From a virus, in the IMG/VR virus record IMGVR_UViG_3300036851_000192, positions 1-39,145 of that record: a DNA stretch of 39,145 nt; one strand, written 5' to 3'. Below are positions 30,203-37,674 of the stretch, one piece after another; positions within the stretch are counted from its first letter, which is position 1; each line of letters opens with the position of its first letter. A program made the position numbers and the translations under genes. Under the pieces are notes generated by a model. It saw only the letters and a list, made by a program, of their open reading frames with translations, made no database searches and was not told the origin of the DNA.

Positions 30203-30521
30203 GCCGCCTTAGCAGCGCGACCCCTTGCTTCTCTAAGGCCGCGGCTTCCCGTTCGATCGAAGCTTCGCCATCACCGGAGCGCGGCTCGCCCTTGCCCTCT
30301 TCGCCAGCCGCCCCGCCGTCGGTGCGCGCATCGCGGAGCACAGTCTGAATACGGCCTACCAGCGTGAGGGTCGCTAATGCGTTTTTCTTGTGCCAATAGC
30401 GATCGCCGCGGGATTGCACCGTCTTCATGTCGGGCCACTCCCCGGGCTTGCATTCCGCGCTGAAGAGGTCGACCAGCTGCTCCTCTAGAGCTACCAGGGC
30501 GGTGACTTGTTCGGGTCTCAT
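30183..30521 (-). CDS. terS: Probable small terminase subunit
   Basis: The 112-residue protein lies directly before the large terminase. It has a helical N-terminal part (MRPEQVTALVALEEQLVDLF), a central RYWHKKNALATLTLVGRIQ segment and a charged, disordered C-terminal tail. It would recognise packaging DNA and recruit the large subunit. The ATG at 30521 is chosen because upstream in-frame sequence is the antisense of the plus-strand membrane gene. GGAG lies about 10 bases upstream. Confidence 0.65.
   Translation of the reverse strand: MRPEQVTALVALEEQLVDLFSAECKPGEWPDMKTVQSRGDRYWHKKNALATLTLVGRIQTVLRDARTDGGAAGEEGKGEPRSGDGEASIEREAAALEKQGVALLRRHEKRRR
30372..30388. repeat. 17-bp repeat, copy 2 (CGCTAATGCGTTTTTCT)
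   Basis: Exact copy of 3709-3725. Here it lies within the small terminase coding region, where the minus strand encodes KKNALA. Confidence 0.6.
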
Positions 30522-30527
30522 GGGTGT

Positions 30528-30785
30528 ATGCTCCGCGCCGTGCGTGCGCTCGTTGCCTGGCTCGCCGTCAATGCCTTCTTCGTCGCGATCAACGTCGTCG
30601 CCGCGGGCCTGATCTTCGGGCTCTTCGCCCTTGGCAAGATGCTCGTGCCCGATCTCATGGACGAGCCCTTGCTTGTGATCCCGCTCGGCCTCGCAGGCGT
30701 CGCAGGCGCGATATGGCTTGCGTACATTTCGGTGCGTGCGCTCAACGCCAGGCCGCTCCGAGGTCGGGGCCGCGGTCGGGCGTAG
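30528..30785 (+). CDS. Two-TM membrane protein on the opposite strand; holin candidate
   Basis: The 85-residue plus-strand frame has two strong hydrophobic segments (ALVAWLAVNAFFVAINVV and LLVIPLGLAGVAGAIWLAY), an acidic turn (PDLMDEP) between them and a basic C-terminal tail (RPLRGRGRGRA). This is a positive-inside layout with both ends in the cytoplasm. It fills what would otherwise be a 220-base gap inside the minus arm, and the opposite frame there is charged antisense-like sequence. The size fits a class II holin, and no other holin is clear. It has no clear promoter or ribosome site, and its end overlaps the gp16-like stop by 44 bases. Confidence 0.55.
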   Translation: MLRAVRALVAWLAVNAFFVAINVVAAGLIFGLFALGKMLVPDLMDEPLLVIPLGLAGVAGAIWLAYISVRALNARPLRGRGRGRA

Positions 30786-33282
30786 TCTCACCGGGCGCCC
30801 AGAACCAATCCTGCTGATATTCCTTCATCGTGCGCGAGCGGATCGAGGCGAGGTATCCGGGCGAGAGCGCTTCCATCACCTGCTGAAAAACGAGGTGATC
30901 GAGCGCCGCTTTCGCGTACCAAATGTTCCCGCCCGGGACGAAGCCCTTCAGGTCCTGAAACTGCCGGGCGAGAAAGTGGGACTCCTTGCCCTGGATCCTC
31001 TTGCCGATCGCATCGAGCGGCTGCACGAGCCCGAGCTCGAGAAGCGGCCCCATCGTCGGGCCTGACACCGCTTCGAGGATGCCCGAGCCGTAGCGGGTGT
31101 GCGTCGCCCCGTACAGGAAGTCGCCGTAGATGCCGAGCGCGCCGCCCTGCAGGAACGCGGCACCCCAGAAGCGCGCGTCCTTCATCTCGCGCGGGTCCTT
31201 CCCGGCGAGCATCTCGCGGGTCTGGAGCAGCAGCGCCCCGGCGAGGGTCGTCGCGGTGACGACGTAGGCGGTCATCGCCGCCTTCGACACCGGCGTCTCC
31301 TTGTTCGCGATGGCGTCCATCGAGCGCATGACGAACGCCCAGGGAAACGATTTGAACTGAAGCCAAGAGCGCACGATCTCGCCCTTCGCCGTGCCGCGCT
31401 GAAGATCGCCGTAGAAGGCCGCGCGCTCCTTCCAGCCCGGGGTGACGATGGCGAACTCGCTCTCGGTGTTCACCGCGCCGAGCAGCTTCACGATGGCGTC
31501 GTTGCGGATCTTGGCCGCATCCTCGGCGGTGCTCGCCGCGCCCGTGATGCCGGCGCGCTGCAGGTCCGCGTCCGAGATGCGCGCGATCGCCTCGGGCGTG
31601 AGCACCGCGTCGTTGCCGCCGCCCAGGTTCTCAAGGCGCGCGAGCTTCCACACCTCCCATTCGGTCTTGCTGATGCCGAAGTGCTTGAGCGCCCGGATGT
31701 CGGAGGCGTGAAGGTCACCGAAGGCGCGGCCGGCGCCGAGCTCGTGGCCGATCGCGCCCATGAGCGAAAGGCCGAAGGAGCCCTTGCGGATGTCGTTGAT
31801 GGCCTGCATGCCGGTGACCCGCATCACGCTATTCGCGAGCTTCCCGGTGAAGCCGCTCGAGCCCAGGCCCTCATAGAAGCGCTGAAGTCCCGAGCGCACG
31901 GTGTCGAGCATCAGGCCTTGACGCTGCAGGAGGCGCCGGTCCTGCGCGTTCGCTGGATTGAGCAGCGCGAGCTCGTTTCGCCAGCGTTGCACGGCGGGCA
32001 GATTGTTGAGATGCGAGACCGCTTCCAGCATCGGCTTGTCGCCGAAGAAGGACGCCAGCGCGGCGCCGCCGAGCTTGCCGGCGACGTTCAGGTGCGCGAT
32101 GCCGTCGGCGATGCCCGAAACGGTGCGGTTCGCCGTCGGCTTGATGCGTCCCGCGGCGTAGTCGTACAGGATGTCGAGCTTCACCGCGCGACCTTCGAAA
32201 TTCGTAGTTTTCCTCGGCTCTGCGGTGCTCGCTGCTTTCAGCGCCTGGTCGCGCAGCGTCGCGTAGGTCGTGTCCGGGTTCGGCCCGAAGTGCTCGACGA
32301 AGGCGATGTCGCGCGCCATCGTCTCGACGTGCCCGAGCAGGATCTCGGCTGCGGTCTTCTCGCCGAAGCCGTCCCAGTAGGTGATCACCGAGTCGGCATC
32401 CTTGAAATGGATCTGCCGGCGCTCGGCGTGGCGGTTCGATCTCTTGCCGCCGGTGCGCGCCCCGGGCTCGGCGCTCGCGTGCCCGTTCGTGGCGATCGAA
32501 TCCCAGGCCTTGCCCAGAAACGCGCGCAGCTGCGCGTCCGACCACGGCACGCCCGCGTCGTCGACGTAGCGCGCGCGATCGAGCATCGGCAGGATCTGAT
32601 CGACCCAGGCGTCGCGCCCGGCGGATGCGACCTTGAACTGCGAGTGATGCTGCGGCATGCCCCAGTCGTCGAGCCGCCCGATGTCGCCGCCCGCCGCGTT
32701 GAAACGCAGCCTCGCCTCTTCGGCGGTCTCGTGAAAGGCCTTCGCCCCGCGCGCCGCGAGCGCATCGCCCGTCTGCTCGCCGCGTAGCTCGCGCACGAGC
32801 GTCAGCAGCTTTTCCTTCGACTGGAAAAACCCGAGCCAATCGGCGCCCAGCGCCTCCCAGGTCGGCAGTAGCCGGCGCAGCAGATCCCCGCGCTGCCCGG
32901 CGACGCGCTGCTCGAGCGATTCGACGTTGACCCGCCCGGAGAAGTCGCGCGCGATGGTCTTCTCGACCGCATCGAGGGGCTTCACGCCGGCGGCCGTCAT
33001 CTGCTGCACCTCGCCCATGCGTGCGGCGAGCCGCGTCAGCTGAAGGTGCGCCTGCTTCGCAGCGACCGCCGCTTCGTGGATCAGCTGCGCCGCCGCCTCG
33101 CGGGCTGCCAGCTGGACCACGCCATCGACCGCCTGGCCCATGCCCGAGGGTCCCGTCGAGCGCCCGGCCTTGATGTCGAGCGCAGCGCGGTGAATGCGCT
33201 CGAAGACGCGCTCGATCTCCTGCTGGGTAAGCGAGCGGCCGGCGGCTTGCGTGAGGCGCCCGATGCAGTGCTGATAGGCCAT
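30742..33282 (-). CDS. Internal virion / DNA-ejection protein (T7 gp16-like)
   Basis: The 846-residue protein is the largest in the genome and is the last of three head-core genes, in the T7 gp14-gp15-gp16 order. It is largely helical, with a CIGRLTQAAGRSLTQQEIE start common to such proteins of podoviruses, a WDSIATNGHA motif at about 260 and a hydrophobic segment (TAYVVTATTLAGALLL) at about 675. T7 gp16 carries an N-terminal transglycosylase; I see none here. These proteins are ejected into the cell envelope and help form the DNA channel. It overlaps its neighbour (TGATG). Confidence 0.78.
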   Translation of the reverse strand: MAYQHCIGRLTQAAGRSLTQQEIERVFERIHRAALDIKAGRSTGPSGMGQAVDGVVQLAAREAAAQLIHEAAVAAKQAHLQLTRLAARMGEVQQMTAAGVKPLDAVEKTIARDFSGRVNVESLEQRVAGQRGDLLRRLLPTWEALGADWLGFFQSKEKLLTLVRELRGEQTGDALAARGAKAFHETAEEARLRFNAAGGDIGRLDDWGMPQHHSQFKVASAGRDAWVDQILPMLDRARYVDDAGVPWSDAQLRAFLGKAWDSIATNGHASAEPGARTGGKRSNRHAERRQIHFKDADSVITYWDGFGEKTAAEILLGHVETMARDIAFVEHFGPNPDTTYATLRDQALKAASTAEPRKTTNFEGRAVKLDILYDYAAGRIKPTANRTVSGIADGIAHLNVAGKLGGAALASFFGDKPMLEAVSHLNNLPAVQRWRNELALLNPANAQDRRLLQRQGLMLDTVRSGLQRFYEGLGSSGFTGKLANSVMRVTGMQAINDIRKGSFGLSLMGAIGHELGAGRAFGDLHASDIRALKHFGISKTEWEVWKLARLENLGGGNDAVLTPEAIARISDADLQRAGITGAASTAEDAAKIRNDAIVKLLGAVNTESEFAIVTPGWKERAAFYGDLQRGTAKGEIVRSWLQFKSFPWAFVMRSMDAIANKETPVSKAAMTAYVVTATTLAGALLLQTREMLAGKDPREMKDARFWGAAFLQGGALGIYGDFLYGATHTRYGSGILEAVSGPTMGPLLELGLVQPLDAIGKRIQGKESHFLARQFQDLKGFVPGGNIWYAKAALDHLVFQQVMEALSPGYLASIRSRTMKEYQQDWFWAPGETTPDRGPDLGAAWR

Positions 33283-35078
33283 CAGGAGCTTCCCAGCATG
33301 CAGGCCGCGGCGACATCGAAGAGCTTCGCGTCCTCCCCGGCCTCGCGCACCAGGCGCTCGGACTCGGCGAGAAAATCCTTCGCCTTCATGACGATGGGCG
33401 TGCCGTCGGCGTTGCGCCCGACGACGAGCTCGAGGTCCGGGTTCTCGGTGACGAAGCGCGCGGCCTCATCGGCGAGCGGATCGGGGCGCGGTTGACCGCC
33501 TTCGGCGTCGGGCCTTACACTGGCCGCAGAACCGCTGTCCTGACCGCGTTGAGACGAGGAGGAAGTCTCAGCGCCGGTATCCCGGGGGCTCGCCTTAGAA
33601 GCGACGCCCGGAGATTCAGGCCGGCGGTTTCGTTCTTTCGAGAGCGGCTTCGAGCTAAAGCGCGGGTCGTCGCGGTCGTTCACGAAGAGGCTCACCAGGT
33701 GATGCTGGCCGTCGCCGTCGGTGAACTTCGAGACGCTGTAGATCACCTTCTTGCCGTCGGCGCGCTTCACCTGCCAGTCGATCGAGCGCTTACCGTCTGG
33801 CGCGGTCTCATCCTTGATCGGCTCGAAATTGCGCATCACCTCCGGGGCGCGCAGCACATCCTCGCGCGTGACCTGGCTGCCCTTCGCCTTGCCGGATTTC
33901 TCGCCGTGCTTCCAGATGAACTTCACGAGGCCGAAGCCCCCGACGCGGATCTCGGCTTCGCCTTTCTGCCAGACCGGCCCGCGCTCGACGATCACCTCGC
34001 CGATCTCTTCCGGGGTGAGTCGCACCATCGGGTCGTTCACCGGGCCGATGGGATCTTCGAGAACGATGTCGTAAGCCTTGGCGAGCGCCGCGGCTTCCTT
34101 CTGCATTGCAACGAGAACCCGCTCGTTCTCGGCTGCGCGCGCCGGATCCGCCTCGCCCTTCGGTGCCGGCAGATCGGAAACGTTGACCGGCTCGTCTTTC
34201 GCCAGCTGCTCGATCGCGGTGCGCACTCGCTGCACATGCGCCTCGATGTCCGCGGGCTCAGTCAGCCGCCCCGGCGCCGTCTCGACATTGAGGTGCTGCG
34301 CCTGCCGGAGCGCGGCGAGCGCGTCGATGTCGGATGGCTTCGCCCCGGAAACCCATTCGTGAATGCGTTTCCACGCGCGCTCGCCGCTTTTGCGCTGGGC
34401 GGGGGATAGATGCGCCATCCCGCCGAACGCGAGGCCCAGGAGCGCGTCCAGCGTGACCGCCGACCAATCGAAGGCCGCGTAGTCTTCGGCCGCCGCGGTG
34501 CCTTCCAAGATCGAGCCGGAGACGCCACGGCTCACGACGCCCTGGCCGATGTTGAAACCGGCGCCGCCGACGATCATGCGCTGAAAGCCGGTCTGCCCGA
34601 GGATCGGGACCCAGATCCCCAGGCCGAGCCCTGCCGCCTGCACCGCGCCCACGGCTTGCGCTTTACCGGCATCGACGCCCTTCCTCACCAGGTCTTCGGC
34701 TGCGGATAGCTGCGTCACGGCGACCGCGGCAGCCGGGGAGGCGATGGCGAGCGGCAGCGTCGAGAGAAGCATGCCGGCGATCTCTGCCGCCGCGCCCACC
34801 TCGCCGGGCTTTGGCGTCCAATGCTCGACCGCCGAGCCGAACACCTCGTCATGGAAGCGGAAGTAGCGATCCGAGAGCTCGGTGCCGCTCGCCGCGGTGT
34901 CGAAGACGAGAAGCGGGGCCGCAGCCGCCATGCTCGCCGCACGGCCGGCCTTCGCGAACCCCTGCATCGTGAAGCGTGCGGTGCCCGAAAGAAAGTTATC
35001 CCAGGCGCCGGGCTCTGGCCTCGTTACCGGTCGCAGGTGAGCGAGATTGCGCTCGGTCTCGACGAGCTCGAAGCTCAT
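33282..35078 (-). CDS. Internal virion protein with possible PBECR-type nuclease domain
   Basis: The 598-residue protein is coupled to both core genes. Residues 50-225 are Ala/Gly-rich and partly hydrophobic (SPAAAVAVTQLSAA, LGLGIWVPILG), as in membrane-active ejection proteins. Residues about 377-470 look like a phage Barnase-EndoU-ColicinE5/D-RelE-like (PBECR) domain: VKFIWKHGEKSG with His391, then VTREDVLRAPEVM, then DGKKVIYSVSKF and HHLVSLFVN. A charged Ser/Arg-rich linker and a short helical end (ADEAARFVTENPDLELVVG) follow. If real, the nuclease would enter the cell with the DNA. The domain call is pattern-based. Confidence 0.65.
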   Translation of the reverse strand: MSFELVETERNLAHLRPVTRPEPGAWDNFLSGTARFTMQGFAKAGRAASMAAAAPLLVFDTAASGTELSDRYFRFHDEVFGSAVEHWTPKPGEVGAAAEIAGMLLSTLPLAIASPAAAVAVTQLSAAEDLVRKGVDAGKAQAVGAVQAAGLGLGIWVPILGQTGFQRMIVGGAGFNIGQGVVSRGVSGSILEGTAAAEDYAAFDWSAVTLDALLGLAFGGMAHLSPAQRKSGERAWKRIHEWVSGAKPSDIDALAALRQAQHLNVETAPGRLTEPADIEAHVQRVRTAIEQLAKDEPVNVSDLPAPKGEADPARAAENERVLVAMQKEAAALAKAYDIVLEDPIGPVNDPMVRLTPEEIGEVIVERGPVWQKGEAEIRVGGFGLVKFIWKHGEKSGKAKGSQVTREDVLRAPEVMRNFEPIKDETAPDGKRSIDWQVKRADGKKVIYSVSKFTDGDGQHHLVSLFVNDRDDPRFSSKPLSKERNRRPESPGVASKASPRDTGAETSSSSQRGQDSGSAASVRPDAEGGQPRPDPLADEAARFVTENPDLELVVGRNADGTPIVMKAKDFLAESERLVREAGEDAKLFDVAAACMLGSS

Positions 35079-37213
35079 TTGCCGGAGCTCCTGCCCTTCT
35101 TCGTGGTGATGCCCTTGCCGCCGGGCGCGCTATCTGGCGCTTCACCGGAAGGCTTGAACGGCGGCGAGACGCTGAAGTCGAGCTCGACGCGCTTGCCGCC
35201 CTTGTCCACGAGCACCGCATCGCCGACGCGGAAGATGTACCGGCCGTCGCCGGAATTCTGAAGCGGCACGCCCATAAGCTGCGACGCGGTCCAGCCCTCG
35301 ACAGCACCCTGCGCCACGAGGTGATCAACGCGCCGGCGAAGGCTGTCCCTGAAGTCGCTGTATGGCACACCGTGCGGCAGCACGACCTGACGGCCGTTGT
35401 GCTTGGCGAAGCCGCCCGTTGCCTCGTCGATCGCGCTTTCCCAGCGCGAGCCGTTCAGCGCGCCCGAGAGGTCGCCCGCGTCGTCGGCGTCCGCGGCGTA
35501 GATCGCGCGCGCGGTCTGGAAGAAAAGGTCGGCCGCTTCCGAGTTATTGGCGAAGGCGTCGCGCGAGCGCACCGCCCACACCTTGAGCATGTCCTGATCG
35601 TTCGGCATCGGCAGCACCTTGCCGGCGCCTGGCTTGCCGTCTTCACTGCGGTTCGGGCGCAGCAGCTGCTCGCCGCGCAGGATCTTCGAGGCGAGCGCCT
35701 GGCCGCGCGATGCGTCGAGCCCGCGCGCAGCCGCAAGCCCCGCCGCGGCGATCACCGGAGCGTCGGGGGCGATCTGCTGCATCGTGGCCTTGTAGACCGC
35801 GTCGTCGGCGAAGCCCTGGCGCAGCGTGGCGAGGATCTGCCGGCGGTCCTCGATCGAGCCCGAGCGCAGCATCGAGGCGAACGCCGCTGCCTCCTGCGGG
35901 AAGAGGCCCTTGGGCGCGACGCCGTATTTCTTCGAAGCCTCGGAGAGCACGGCGCTGCGGCTAGCGAGGTTCGCCCCCCACGAGGTGAGATCCGCCATGT
36001 CGAGCGGGGCGATCGCCGCGCCGTCGCGCTCGTTGACGAACGTGATGAGCGAATCGTTCAGGAGCTTGATCGACCGATCAGCGAAGCGCCTGATCTTGTC
36101 GAGGTGAATGATCTGCTCGCGCGTAGGCGTCGCGCCGTATTTCCCCTCGAGCTCCTTCACCTTGGCGACCATCTGGGCCGGGGTCATGCGCCCGAGCTCG
36201 CGCACCGAGCGCTGCTCGTCGAGGATGCCTTGCGCGAAGGGCTCGAACTCGGTTCCCTTCGCCGCCGCCACGAAGCCATTGAATTCAGCCGCCGGGATCT
36301 CGTGCCCGTTCTCGACGTACCAGGCAAGGCGCCGGCTCTGGCGCTCGAGGGCTGCGAGGCGCTTTTGCTCGTCGCGCTCCGCTTTCAGGGTGAGGGCCTG
36401 CTCGTGGCGCTGAATGTTCGCTTCGAGAAAGCGGCGGCGCTCCGGCGCCAGATCCGCCGACTGCGGCCCGGCGAGCTCTTCGCGAAGAATGGCAAGCAAG
36501 GTGGCATCGCGCTGCGACGCGGTGATGCGCCGGTCGAGGTCGATATAGGCGGCCTGCTCGCGGAAGGCCTGCAGCACCTTGCCCGCCTTCTCGGCGCCGA
36601 GCAGCGCCACGCCCTCGCCCTTGATCAGGATCTCGGCCTGGCGCACCGCGCCCGGGCGGTCGGTGAGCGCGAGGCGCTGGAATTCCTCGATCGAGGCATT
36701 GAAGCCGTCGAGGCGCTCCTGCTTGGCGTGCACCTGCAGGGCTTCGGTGAATTTCGCCCGCGCCCGGCCGTCGAAGATGATGAGGTTATTCTCGAGCTCG
36801 TCGCGGCTACGCTGATCGAGCGGCTCGAGGATCTTCTTCTTCAGATCACCGATGCCGCTCTCGAGCTCCTTTTCGGCATCCTCGCGCTTCACCACGCCGT
36901 CGGTGAGCCGCGAGCCGACGCCGGTTGCAAGGAGATCGACGTTCACCTGATAGCGGGCGAAGGTCGCCGCCATGTTGTTTCGCCGCGCCCGCTCCTCGTT
37001 CTGCAGGCGCTCGCGCTCGGCCTCTTGGGCGATGCGCTTCGCCTCGGACTCTTCCTTGCCGCGGCGGCGAAGCTCGGCCTCGTGAATGTCGACGGCCGCC
37101 TGCTGCAGGCTCTGGCCGAACGTATCGTGGCCCCTGCGCGGCAGATCCGGGCGCGGCTGGCGCACCGGGGGCGCGACCTGCTGCCCGTAATTACCGATCT
37201 TGATGCGCGCCAT
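35075..37213 (-). CDS. Internal virion protein (T7 gp15-like)
   Basis: The 712-residue, mostly helical protein starts MARIKIGNYGQQVAPPVRQ. It has a long charged coiled-coil region (residues about 40-120) and a FGQSLQQAAVDIHE motif at about 32. A C-terminal beta part (GDGRYIFRVGDAVLVDKGG) ends in a Lys/Gly tail. Its length and place between gp14-like and gp16-like genes match T7 gp15, a core and periplasmic tunnel protein. It overlaps its neighbours by 1 and 4 bases. Confidence 0.8.
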   Translation of the reverse strand: MARIKIGNYGQQVAPPVRQPRPDLPRRGHDTFGQSLQQAAVDIHEAELRRRGKEESEAKRIAQEAERERLQNEERARRNNMAATFARYQVNVDLLATGVGSRLTDGVVKREDAEKELESGIGDLKKKILEPLDQRSRDELENNLIIFDGRARAKFTEALQVHAKQERLDGFNASIEEFQRLALTDRPGAVRQAEILIKGEGVALLGAEKAGKVLQAFREQAAYIDLDRRITASQRDATLLAILREELAGPQSADLAPERRRFLEANIQRHEQALTLKAERDEQKRLAALERQSRRLAWYVENGHEIPAAEFNGFVAAAKGTEFEPFAQGILDEQRSVRELGRMTPAQMVAKVKELEGKYGATPTREQIIHLDKIRRFADRSIKLLNDSLITFVNERDGAAIAPLDMADLTSWGANLASRSAVLSEASKKYGVAPKGLFPQEAAAFASMLRSGSIEDRRQILATLRQGFADDAVYKATMQQIAPDAPVIAAAGLAAARGLDASRGQALASKILRGEQLLRPNRSEDGKPGAGKVLPMPNDQDMLKVWAVRSRDAFANNSEAADLFFQTARAIYAADADDAGDLSGALNGSRWESAIDEATGGFAKHNGRQVVLPHGVPYSDFRDSLRRRVDHLVAQGAVEGWTASQLMGVPLQNSGDGRYIFRVGDAVLVDKGGKRVELDFSVSPPFKPSGEAPDSAPGGKGITTKKGRSSGK

Positions 37214-37671
37214 CAGCGCCCCCAGCCCATCGCGAACATCTTCGCCCCGCCCGAAAGGAGCGACCCGGTCGCCCGCCGGCTCGCCTGCTTCTGTGCCGTG
37301 ACCCCGGCCCGCATCTCGAACTCGGCCTCGCGGTCAAGGGCCTCGGCTCGCTTCATGCCGTAGAGAATCTCGGTCAGCGCGTCCTCCTCGGCGAGGCTCG
37401 CGATTTCCTTTTCAACCGTCGCCGGCGTGCCCCTCGTGACGTCGACCCCGGCGCGGGCAAAGCCTGCGCGCGCAGCCGATTGCACGTCCCCTACCGATCC
37501 GCGGATCTTGTGCGCCCGCATGCCGGCGGCTTCGCGCTCTGCGGTCGCATCGAGCCCGGCCATGCGACCGCGCTCCTGATGCAGAAGCAGCGTCTCCCAG
37601 CCTTCGCGCCGGATGCTGCGCGACTCGTGCACCGTACCGGCGGCCATGAGCAGGAGTGCGGGCCAGGACAT
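37213..37671 (-). CDS. Internal virion protein (T7 gp14-like)
   Basis: The 152-residue protein has a hydrophobic start (MSWPALLLMAAG), then helices with QERGRMAGLDATAERE, then SVGDVQSAARAGFARAGVDV. It ends with a Gly/Ala-rich segment LLSGGAKMFAMGWG. Similar proteins stand at the gp14 position of T7-like head cores and insert in the outer membrane after ejection. It begins 3 bases after the tail tube B stop and overlaps the gp15-like start by one base. Confidence 0.78.
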   Translation of the reverse strand: MSWPALLLMAAGTVHESRSIRREGWETLLLHQERGRMAGLDATAEREAAGMRAHKIRGSVGDVQSAARAGFARAGVDVTRGTPATVEKEIASLAEEDALTEILYGMKRAEALDREAEFEMRAGVTAQKQASRRATGSLLSGGAKMFAMGWGR

Positions 37672-37674
37672 TAA

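Noticed and set aside
30522-30791. N-terminal extension of the small terminase
   Set aside because: It is charged sequence lying exactly antisense to the two-TM plus-strand gene, with a better start at 30521.
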